From an uncultured Polymorphobacter sp. (lineage in GTDB: Bacteria > Pseudomonadota > Alphaproteobacteria > Sphingomonadales > Sphingomonadaceae), in contig CALMPZ010000057.1 of the NCBI GenBank assembly GCA_937871645.1, positions 1-7,810 on the forward strand: 7,810 nucleotides of DNA, in the 5' to 3' direction. This document shows positions 1-5,686 of this stretch, in pieces. Every line of letters begins with the position of its first letter. The stretch's first letter is position 1. The translations under genes were made by a program, and so were the position numbers. A model generated the notes under the pieces. The model worked only from the letters and a program-made list of their open reading frames with translations, had not been told where the DNA came from and searched no databases.

Positions 1-326
1 TGGCGCATCTGGGCGATCCGATCGAAGACCTCGGCTGGGCGCTCGACCCGATCTGGGACCATTTCGAACCCGGCCGCGTCTGCGGGATGACCGACCGCGA
101 CCGCGCACTGGCGCATTGGGAGCGCGCCAGCGGGCTGGCCATCGATCCGCGCGCGATGCGCTGGTGGTCGCTGTTCAATTCGGTCAAGGGCCGCGCGATC
201 TGGACCTCGGCGTTCAAGACCTTCGTCGACGGCGGCCACACCGACCCGGTGCTCGGCATATCGGGCTGGTACACCGCGGTGCGCCAGGACACCATCATCG
301 CCGCGCAGCTGGAGGCCTTTTCATGA
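1..326 (+). CDS. Phosphotransferase family protein (APH-like kinase), C-terminal part
   Basis: The reading frame is open from the window edge and stops with TGA at 324-326. About 107 residues are visible. The first residues read A-H-L-G-D-P-I-E-D-L-G-W, which matches the segment after the metal-binding loop in aminoglycoside phosphotransferase-like kinases, where GDP-x-x-DLGW is typical. The rest (helical, ending QLEAF-S) fits the C-terminal helical lobe of that fold. The ATP-binding lobe and catalytic HxD loop lie outside the window, so activity cannot be judged. Such cytoplasmic phosphotransferases often sit beside acyl-CoA dehydrogenase genes in proteobacteria, and their substrates are mostly unknown. 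The next gene starts inside this stop codon, so the two are co-transcribed. The family call is good; a substrate cannot be given. Confidence 0.8.
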   Translation, partial: AHLGDPIEDLGWALDPIWDHFEPGRVCGMTDRDRALAHWERASGLAIDPRAMRWWSLFNSVKGRAIWTSAFKTFVDGGHTDPVLGISGWYTAVRQDTIIAAQLEAFS

Positions 327-709
327 GCGAATTGAGCGATGTACTGACCGGCGCCGGTGTGACTGGCATTGGCGCGGGGCAAATTGCGGCCGAACATGAC
401 GCGTTCGGCGGCTCGAAGATGCTCGTCGCGGGCCTGCTCGCGGTGCTTGGCGCGCAGGAGGCCGACAAGGCGGCAGCGTGGCGGGTGGCCGACATCCGCG
501 CGATGCAGGCACTGCTCGGCGACGCTGCACCCGCGGTCGGCGACGGCCTGACGCTGACCGAACTCGATGCCGCCTGGTCTGCGCTGTCCGACGCGCTGAT
601 CGCCCACCACGCGCGTATCGAGGCGGCGGGCGACCGCGCTGCCGACGCGGCAATCGTGATATTCTACGTCGAAAGCTGCGCGCGCCGCGATCTTGTCTGG
701 CCGATGTGA
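323..709 (+). CDS. Small hypothetical protein coupled to the phosphotransferase (128 aa)
   Basis: The ATG at 323 overlaps the upstream stop as ATGA and is preceded by GGAGG at 311-315 with a 7-base spacer, so this start is well supported over the longer in-frame opening upstream (116), which lies inside the phosphotransferase. The protein is mostly helical and Ala-rich, with no signal peptide and no membrane segment, and it ends in the aromatic tail V-W-P-M. I do not recognise the family. By position it matches the small partner gene that often follows such phosphotransferases. The DUF6285 family occupies that slot elsewhere, but the sequence similarity I can see by eye is too weak to claim membership. 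The coupling suggests a partner or accessory role for the kinase, which is inference. It is the last gene of its operon and converges on the AraC-type gene. Confidence 0.72.
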   Translation: MSELSDVLTGAGVTGIGAGQIAAEHDAFGGSKMLVAGLLAVLGAQEADKAAAWRVADIRAMQALLGDAAPAVGDGLTLTELDAAWSALSDALIAHHARIEAAGDRAADAAIVIFYVESCARRDLVWPM

Positions 710-915
710 CCAGCCGTCGGTGACCTGCAAATGCAAGGCCGCCCGGTGAATATCAACGGCCGGTTATTGCAGTATTCTGGATGTTTGGGGCACCAAGCAC
801 GACGAAAGTGCGAGCTGTTGCCATCGGGAAAACTCGGCACGGCTCGGGCAGACCCTCCCAAGCCGCACGATCTGGCGGCCGAACGCTTTCCACGACGTGA
901 TAGCCAGCGGTCGCG

Positions 916-1908
916 TTATGTTGGCTTTGCCTGAACCATTGCCGTGAGCGCCTCTTGGCGGCGCCAGCGCGAAAACGCACTCAGACTCGAAAATCCGAGG
1001 AGCCCGGCAATTTCGGTGAGCGAGCGGTCGCCGGCAGCGATATAGGCGTGTGCAAGCTCGGCGCGCTCGCGCTTCAGCAGTGCGGAAAAGCAGGTCCCGC
1101 CGTGCGCCAGCCGCCGGTGCAGCGTGCGGCGATCCATCCCAAGGAGGCGCGCGACATTTGCGGCCTGGCAGTCGCCCCCGGGCAGCATAAGGGCAACAAT
1201 ATGCTGAACCTTTTCAACGAAATCGGCTTCGCGCCGGCCTGCAACAAATTCAAGGTAGCGGGCAAGCTGGCTTGCCGCGCCCGGATCTGCACCTGCAATT
1301 TCCACATCGAGATCGGCGGCGCGCAGCACAATGGCATCAAGATATTGCCCGAACAGTGGCACACACCCGAAAGTCGAGATGTGCAGCGCGACGCTGGCCG
1401 GCTTGCGATGACGAAACAGCACCATTTCCGGCACCCATCTGGGGCCCAGGAAACGGCGCAAAAGGCCGAGCAGAACAGCCAGGGTGAGTTCGATGTTCTG
1501 GCGTACAGAGGTTGCCGGGGCATGGGCGATGCTTGCTGACAGCGTGACAACGCCGTCGGTGTCGTCAATTGCTATTGATAGTCCCTCTGCCTGTGCCCAG
1601 ACGTGTTCGGCCAAGGCCTCGACCGCTTTGCGCACGTTCGGCTGCTCGCGCATGACAAGACTTATGACACCAAGGTTGGAGAATAGCCGCGTTCGCGCAA
1701 CACGGAGCCCGAAATCCGCCACGCCGGCCCGCGCCGCGGTAAGTTCGAAGAGTTGCAACACGGCGCTCGTTGGCACTTTGAGGTCGGGATCCGTCAAGGA
1801 TGCGGGCGGCAATCCGACCTCGGCAACAAGCGCCTGCGGGTCGAGGCCGAGCTCCTGCGTGACGCGCGCATAGCCGTCCAGTGTCGCGCTTCTCGACAGG
1901 TGCAGCAA
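916..1908 (-). CDS. AraC-family transcriptional regulator with arabinose-binding-like N-terminal domain
   Basis: This is a DNA-binding regulator of about 330 residues. Residues ~10-196 resemble the AraC_binding-like ('arabinose-binding') domain of the OruR/ArgR-type subgroup: an opening T-L-D-G-Y-A-R-V, then a G-L-P-P-A-S-L patch, then F-G-L-R-V-A. The C-terminus carries two helix-turn-helix units, N-V-A-R-L-L-G-M-D-R-R-T-L-H-R-R-L at ~250-267 and L-T-E-I-A-G-L-L-G-F-S-S at ~297-308. I chose the TTG start at 1908 because GGAAGGA (1916-1922, minus strand) sits 7 bases upstream and homologous proteins begin just before the R-S-A-T-L-D-G-Y stretch. The in-frame ATG at 1950 lacks a good ribosome site and would place its start codon inside the likely promoter. 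The stop is TAA at 916-918. The tail after S-A-F-S-R-W lacks the usual F-G-x-S-P-x-x-W/Y-R ending. The gene is divergent from the dioxygenase, which it may control; the effector is unknown. Confidence 0.88.
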   Translation of the reverse strand: MLHLSRSATLDGYARVTQELGLDPQALVAEVGLPPASLTDPDLKVPTSAVLQLFELTAARAGVADFGLRVARTRLFSNLGVISLVMREQPNVRKAVEALAEHVWAQAEGLSIAIDDTDGVVTLSASIAHAPATSVRQNIELTLAVLLGLLRRFLGPRWVPEMVLFRHRKPASVALHISTFGCVPLFGQYLDAIVLRAADLDVEIAGADPGAASQLARYLEFVAGRREADFVEKVQHIVALMLPGGDCQAANVARLLGMDRRTLHRRLAHGGTCFSALLKRERAELAHAYIAAGDRSLTEIAGLLGFSSLSAFSRWRRQEALTAMVQAKPT

Positions 1909-1915
1909 AATTATG

Positions 1916-1922
1916 TCCTTCC
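1916..1922 (-). promoter_or_regulatory. Shine-Dalgarno deciding the AraC-type gene start
   Basis: Read on the minus strand, GGAAGGA is followed by 7 bases and then a TTG at 1908. This is the best ribosome-binding site in the region. The alternative ATG at 1950 has only a distant GAAGA upstream, so the site supports the shorter protein. Confidence 0.6.
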
Positions 1923-1930
1923 GTCCCAAT

Positions 1931-1958
1931 TTGTCATATTTGTGACCCATAATGTCAA
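1931..1958. promoter_or_regulatory. Candidate operator/promoter in the divergent regulator-dioxygenase spacer
   Basis: Two TGTCA half-sites lie at 1932-1936 and 1953-1957, exactly 21 bp apart (two helical turns) in the same orientation. Between them is an inverted GTGAC (1942-1946), giving a GTCA-N6-TGAC dyad at 1933-1946. Direct half-sites about 21 bp apart are typical of AraC-family targets. The right half-site, read on the minus strand, is also a perfect TTGACA (1958-1953), a consensus -35 for the regulator gene, although I see no good -10 (best ACAAAT after 18 bases). The regulator may therefore control its own transcription. Half-sites and spacing are seen; the binding protein is inferred. 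Confidence 0.42.
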
Positions 1959-1969
1959 GCGGGTATCTT
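1940..1969 (+). promoter_or_regulatory. Possible promoter of the dioxygenase gene
   Basis: TTGTGA (1940-1945) and TATCTT (1964-1969) are separated by 18 bases, each matching four of six consensus positions. The -35 element lies inside the TGTCA/GTGAC cluster, which fits an activator-dependent promoter. The match is weak, and other start sites in the 1970-2000 stretch are possible. Confidence 0.3.
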
Positions 1970-2016
1970 CAAAGGCGCCTAGGGAAAGGTCAATGACGGC
2001 ACTTTGATTGCAACTT

Positions 2017-2026
2017 GGGGAGAGGA
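2017..2026 (+). promoter_or_regulatory. Ribosome-binding site deciding the dioxygenase start
   Basis: GGGGAGAGGA ends 4 bases before the ATG at 2031; its GGGGAG core is 8 bases away. An upstream in-frame TTG at 2004 would place this purine tract inside the coding region and has no site of its own, so ATG 2031 is preferred. Confidence 0.65.
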
Positions 2027-2030
2027 CGCG

Positions 2031-2978
2031 ATGAGCAGCATGGACGTGGCACCTCAATTCAAACATTTCAGTATTCGTCCGGCAACGCCGACCATTGGCG
2101 GGACAATCGAAGGGCTGCATCTTTCCGAGCTTACGGATGAATCGGCGGCCGAATTGCGTGCGGCGCTATGGCACTATGGCGTGCTGTTCGCGCCCAGCCA
2201 GCATCTGTCGTTCGACCAAATGAAGGCGGTCGCCTACCGCTTTGGCGATCAACTGGAAAAGCACAGTTTCGGCAAGACGCTGGCCGACCAGGGCCATCCC
2301 GAAGTGCTGCTGATCGAGCGGCTGCAGTCGGACAAGGCCAAGACCACCACTGACATCTGGCACCATGACGTTTCGGCGCGGGCCAATCCCAACATCATGT
2401 CGATCCTGCAAGCCGAAGTCGTGCCGTTCGGCGCCGATACGATGTGGTCGAGCGCAACTGCCGCTTTCGACCGTCTGCCGTTCGCGCTCAAGCAGCTGTT
2501 TCTCAACATCGATATCGACCATGACACGCTGTATCTGATGCTCCGCCACGACTTCGGCGATGCATCGATGGCCATTGAAAAGATTGCCGGGCTGCGGGAG
2601 TCGAGTACCCATCCGGCAGTGATCGACCACCCGTTCACCGGCCGCCCGACGCTGTTTGTCGGCAATGGCTATGTCAAGCGCGTCCACGGCTATACGGCCG
2701 AGCTCAGCGAACTCATCCTCAAGATTGCCAGCGAAATGACCAAGGTTCCCGAGTTGCAGGTCCGCCACCAGTGGCAGCCCGGCGATGTCGCGCTGTGGGA
2801 CAATTTCGGCACCGTGCACTACGGTGTGACTGCCGATCTCGGCGACCAAGTGCGTCGCTTGCACCGCGTGGCGGCCTGGTCGCCGTCGGTTCGGCCTTCG
2901 CTTGATCGCGACCGGGCGATGCGGGCTCTGGTTGCGCCCCGGGTTGAACCAGGCTTGCGCGCGGTTGGTGCCCGATAG
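2031..2978 (+). CDS. TauD/TfdA-type Fe(II)/2-oxoglutarate-dependent dioxygenase
   Basis: This 315-residue protein has the length and motif order of the TauD/TfdA family. These enzymes use Fe(II), O2 and 2-oxoglutarate to hydroxylate a substrate that then often fragments (taurine, 2,4-D, alkyl sulfates and others). The metal triad is visible: H111-x-D113 in W-H-H-D-V, and distal H263 in W-D-N-F-G-T-V-H-Y. The 2-oxoglutarate-binding arginine end is R275/R279 in R-R-L-H-R-V-A. Around 137-150, T-M-W-S-S-A-T-A-A-F-D-R-L-P matches the family's T-x-F-A-D-M-x-A-A-Y-D-x-L-P segment, but W-S-S replaces F-A-D, so the substrate side may differ from taurine and 2,4-D enzymes. There is no signal peptide, so it is cytoplasmic. 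It is divergent from the AraC-type gene and 137 bases upstream of the porin operon in the same direction. The exact substrate cannot be read from sequence. Confidence 0.9.
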   Translation: MSSMDVAPQFKHFSIRPATPTIGGTIEGLHLSELTDESAAELRAALWHYGVLFAPSQHLSFDQMKAVAYRFGDQLEKHSFGKTLADQGHPEVLLIERLQSDKAKTTTDIWHHDVSARANPNIMSILQAEVVPFGADTMWSSATAAFDRLPFALKQLFLNIDIDHDTLYLMLRHDFGDASMAIEKIAGLRESSTHPAVIDHPFTGRPTLFVGNGYVKRVHGYTAELSELILKIASEMTKVPELQVRHQWQPGDVALWDNFGTVHYGVTADLGDQVRRLHRVAAWSPSVRPSLDRDRAMRALVAPRVEPGLRAVGAR

Positions 2979-3051
2979 CGCACAGGGCTCGGTCCTTCTT
3001 CAGGCCACGTCATCCCGATGGGTGAAAATGCGTATTCTGCGTGCCTTGGTG

Positions 3052-3080
3052 TTGACCTAGTATCGATACACGTGCTCAAT
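3052..3080 (+). promoter_or_regulatory. Probable promoter of the porin-glutaminase-hydrolase operon
   Basis: TTGACC (3052-3057, five of six consensus positions) is separated by 17 bases from CTCAAT (3075-3080, three of six). A strong -35 with a degenerate -10 is common in alphaproteobacteria. The predicted transcript would start near 3087 and include the G-rich ribosome site before ATG 3116. The spacer contains the GTATCGATAC palindrome, so a repressor bound there would block polymerase. Confidence 0.45.
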
Positions 3081-3084
3081 ATTG
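3060..3084. repeat. Cluster of three short perfect palindromes at the porin promoter
   Basis: Three perfect palindromes lie almost end to end: GTATCGATAC (3060-3069), CACGTG (3069-3074, sharing one base) and CAATATTG (3077-3084). The first fills the -35/-10 spacer and the third overlaps the -10 and the likely transcription start. This is an operator-like arrangement, not a terminator, because no T-run or GC-rich stem follows. The bound protein is unknown. Confidence 0.45.
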
Positions 3085-3115
3085 GTTCTGTCAAAGCCAG
3101 TTCAGGGGGGAGACA

Positions 3116-4597
3116 ATGAAAACTTCAGTCGGCCAAACTAGCCTGCGGTACGCGCATCTGTTGCCGCTGTTGGCAATCCTGTTCCCGGGATCCGCCATGG
3201 CGCAGCAACTTGCGCCGGCAGATCGCGCAAAGATCCAGGCAGAGCTTCAGGATCTGAATACGATGAAGGTCGAATTTGACCGGCGTATCCGGGCACTTGA
3301 GCAGCAATTGGGCGCCGAACAGGCGGCTGCGACTGCCGGGACACCTGCCGCGACGTCCGGAACGCCTGCAACGGCGCGCACGCAGCCCGTCGCAACGGCA
3401 AGCACCGAGCCGGGTCCGTCGGATGAGGCCGCGACCTATGTGGACACGGTCGAGACCGGCAAGTCGCTCGAGGTCTATGGCTTTGCCCAGCTCGACTATA
3501 TCCAGGACTTCAAGCGCGTGAATCCCGATTGGTCGGCGACACTGCGGCCGTCGAAAATCCCGACGGTCGACGGGCTCTACGGCGAGAATGGGCAGTCGAT
3601 CCTCAGCGTCCGCCAGTCGCGTTTCGGCGTCAAGGCGGCGGTGCCTGCGGGCAACCACGAGATCAAGACCCAGTTTGAATTCGACCTGTTCGGCGTCGGC
3701 GTCGATGCCGGCCAGACGACGTTCCGGCTGCGTCATGCCTGGGGGTCATGGGGTCCGATACTTGCCGGCCAGACCAACAGTCTGTTCATGAATGGCGATC
3801 TGTTCCCCAACACCATCGACTATTGGGGTCCGACCGGCATGGTTTTCCTGCGCAACCCGCAGTTGCGCGTGACCTTCACGGACACCCCGACGTTCAAATT
3901 CGCCGTCGCGATCGAACAGGCCAACAGCGACATCGATGCCGGCCAGATCCGCGAACTTGATCCGGCGCTCGGCAATAATCTGCAAGGCATCACGCCGATC
4001 CCGGATTTGACCGCACAGCTGCGCTTGATGGGCGATTGGGGCAGTTTTCAGCTGTCCGGGCTGCTGACAAAGCTCGCTTACAATACGGTCAACACCCCCG
4101 ACAACGAGCCCAGCGGCAGCAAACTCGGCTGGGGTATCAACGCCGGCGCGGCCATCAATGCAGGCGCCTCGACGGTGTTGCGTCTCGGCGTCGTCTATGG
4201 CGACGGTATCGCCAGCTACATGAACGACGGCGGCATGGATCTCGCGCCGCAGACGTCGACATCGTCGCCGACGGGTCTTGTTCCAAAGGCCGTGCCCTTG
4301 CTCGGCGTCACCGCATATGTCGACCACAACTGGTCGAAGCAGTTCAGCAGTGCGCTTGGCTACAGCATCACCAAGGTGTGGAACACCGATTTCCAGGGTC
4401 CCGACGCCTACCAGTCGGGGCAATACGCTTCGACCAACCTGCTGTGGACGCCCGCCGATCAGTTGATGTTCGGCATCGAGCTGCTGTGGGGCAAGCGGGA
4501 GGACAACAACGGCGCCAGCGGCGACGATATCCGCACCCAATTCAGTGCCAAATACAGCTTCTCCAGTGGCAACGTTCTTGAGAGGAATTCGAAATGA
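3116..4597 (+). CDS. DcaP-like outer-membrane porin with periplasmic coiled coil
   Basis: This 493-residue protein starts with a Sec signal peptide (residues 1-29, ending A-M-A before Q30-Q31). Next come a heptad-like helix with E/L/Q repeats at ~33-69 and a low-complexity Ala/Thr/Pro linker at ~70-110. From ~117 a beta-barrel begins with L-E-V-Y-G-F-A-Q-L-D-Y, as in DcaP-type trimeric porins, which pass small anionic or dicarboxylic solutes. Further barrel hallmarks are S-R-F-G-V-K, F-R-L-R-H-A-W-G-S-W-G and G-Q-T-N-S-L-F. ATG 3116 follows the purine-rich tract at 3105-3112. The last barrel strand reads Q-F-S-A-K-Y-S-F and then an unusual 11-residue tail, because barrel proteins normally end on that Phe. 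The final codons overlap the next gene's ribosome site and ATG. It is the first gene of the operon. The channel class is clear; the solute is unknown. Confidence 0.88.
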   Translation: MKTSVGQTSLRYAHLLPLLAILFPGSAMAQQLAPADRAKIQAELQDLNTMKVEFDRRIRALEQQLGAEQAAATAGTPAATSGTPATARTQPVATASTEPGPSDEAATYVDTVETGKSLEVYGFAQLDYIQDFKRVNPDWSATLRPSKIPTVDGLYGENGQSILSVRQSRFGVKAAVPAGNHEIKTQFEFDLFGVGVDAGQTTFRLRHAWGSWGPILAGQTNSLFMNGDLFPNTIDYWGPTGMVFLRNPQLRVTFTDTPTFKFAVAIEQANSDIDAGQIRELDPALGNNLQGITPIPDLTAQLRLMGDWGSFQLSGLLTKLAYNTVNTPDNEPSGSKLGWGINAGAAINAGASTVLRLGVVYGDGIASYMNDGGMDLAPQTSTSSPTGLVPKAVPLLGVTAYVDHNWSKQFSSALGYSITKVWNTDFQGPDAYQSGQYASTNLLWTPADQLMFGIELLWGKREDNNGASGDDIRTQFSAKYSFSSGNVLERNSK

Positions 4598-5676
4598 CCA
4601 TTGCTGTCGACGAAATGCTTGAAACGACGAAGTCGGCGACATCGACGAGCCGGCGCGGCTTGCTCGGCACGCTGGCACTGGCTGCGGCAGCGACGCAGCT
4701 GCCCGGGCTGGCATTTGCCGCACCAGCCGCGAAATCCGGCATGTCGGCAGGGGCAATCGATAGCGCAGTTCGCGATGCCCATGCGCGCTACCTGACGCTG
4801 AACGAAGGCGCCAACGCCGACTATATCCCGGCGCTCGCCAAGGTGCCGTCGAAGTTCTTCGGCGTGTCGCTGGTGACGGGTGACAGCAAGGTTCACGAAG
4901 CCGGCGACACCACCGAAGTATTCTCGATCCAGTCGATTTCGAAGGTGTTCAACGCTGCGCTCGTCATGGAGCAGTCGGGCAAGGACTTTTTCCTGACCAA
5001 CGTCGGCGTCGATGCCACCGGCCGCGTGTTCAACTCGATCGAGGCGATCGAGCAGTACCGCGGCAAGGAAATGAACCCGCTGGTCAATCCGGGCGCGATT
5101 GCGACGGTCGGCAACATCAAGGGCACGTCCGCCGACGACGTCTGGGCGAAGATCATCGGCTTCCATTCGGATATGGCCGGCCGCAAGCTCGAAGTGAACG
5201 CCGAAGTCTACAAATCCGAAGCCGACACCAACCAGCGCAACCAGGCGATCGGCAAGCTGATGTCGGCGTACGGCATGTTCCCGATGGATCCGGGCGTTGC
5301 GACCGACTTGTACACCAAGGCGTGCTCGATCAATGTCAGTTCGCACGATCTGGGTATCATGGCGGCAACGCTGGCGTTCGGCGGCCGCAATCCGGTGACC
5401 GGCAAGCAAGTCATGAGCCGCGCCAATGTGCCGGGACTGCTCGCGATCATGGCAAGTGCGGGGCTGTATGATGACAGCGGCAAATGGCTGTTCAACACCG
5501 GCCTGCCGGGCAAGAGCGGCGTCGGCGGAGGGTTGATCGCGGTGGCACCGGGCCAGTTCGGCATCGGCACCTTCTCGACCAAGCTCGATGCGGCGGGCAA
5601 CAGCATCCGTGGCCAGCGCGCGATCACCGACATCAACAACACGCTCGGGACCAACCCGCTCGCGCAGTTCGGTTGA
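4594..5676 (+). CDS. glsA: Tat-exported glutaminase (glutaminase A family)
   Basis: This enzyme hydrolyses L-glutamine to glutamate and ammonia. The 360-residue protein has a twin-arginine signal peptide: S19-R20-R21-G-L-L, a hydrophobic stretch to ~38 and probable cleavage after A-F-A at 42, so it should act folded in the periplasm. The beta-lactamase-like glutaminase core follows. Catalytic S114-x-x-K117 lies in S-I-Q-S-I-S-K. The other key residues match human glutaminase by motif: Y77 (Y249), N165 in V-N-P-G-A-I (N335), E209 and N216 (E381, N388), Y240 in Y-T-K-A-C-S-I (Y414), Y292 (Y466) and V310 in S-G-V-G-G-G (V484). Most glutaminase A proteins are cytoplasmic and about 300 residues; the extra length here is mainly the leader. 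ATG 4594 overlaps the porin stop (ATGA) and has GAGGA 7 bases upstream. It sits in an operon with porins and a secreted hydrolase. The family is certain; glutamine as physiological substrate is likely but unproven. Confidence 0.93.
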   Translation: MTIAVDEMLETTKSATSTSRRGLLGTLALAAAATQLPGLAFAAPAAKSGMSAGAIDSAVRDAHARYLTLNEGANADYIPALAKVPSKFFGVSLVTGDSKVHEAGDTTEVFSIQSISKVFNAALVMEQSGKDFFLTNVGVDATGRVFNSIEAIEQYRGKEMNPLVNPGAIATVGNIKGTSADDVWAKIIGFHSDMAGRKLEVNAEVYKSEADTNQRNQAIGKLMSAYGMFPMDPGVATDLYTKACSINVSSHDLGIMAATLAFGGRNPVTGKQVMSRANVPGLLAIMASAGLYDDSGKWLFNTGLPGKSGVGGGLIAVAPGQFGIGTFSTKLDAAGNSIRGQRAITDINNTLGTNPLAQFG

Positions 5677-5686
5677 TCTGCCGGGC

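Noticed and set aside
741..770. A terminator between the convergent genes, using GGCCG and CGGCC arms near 743-765
   Set aside because: The five-base arms flank a long loop and are not followed by a T-run. No convincing intrinsic terminator is seen in 710-915.
731..934. A small ORF in the convergent spacer
   Set aside because: No ribosome site, no motif, and it runs into the 3' end of the AraC-type gene.
955..1539. A 194-codon plus-strand frame opposite the AraC-type gene
   Set aside because: The minus strand encodes a complete regulator with conserved helix-turn-helix motifs; the plus frame is low in recognisable features.
2004..2030. A longer dioxygenase starting at TTG 2004
   Set aside because: This would put the strong purine-rich ribosome site inside the gene and adds nine residues not expected in the family. 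ATG 2031 is better.
2979..3115. A terminator or small RNA between the dioxygenase and the porin
   Set aside because: No stable stem with a T-run. The dyads present are short and better explained as operator-like sites at the promoter.
3746..4756. A 336-codon open frame on the minus strand opposite the first porin and the glutaminase start
   Set aside because: No recognisable domain or ribosome site, and it spans two well-supported plus-strand genes.
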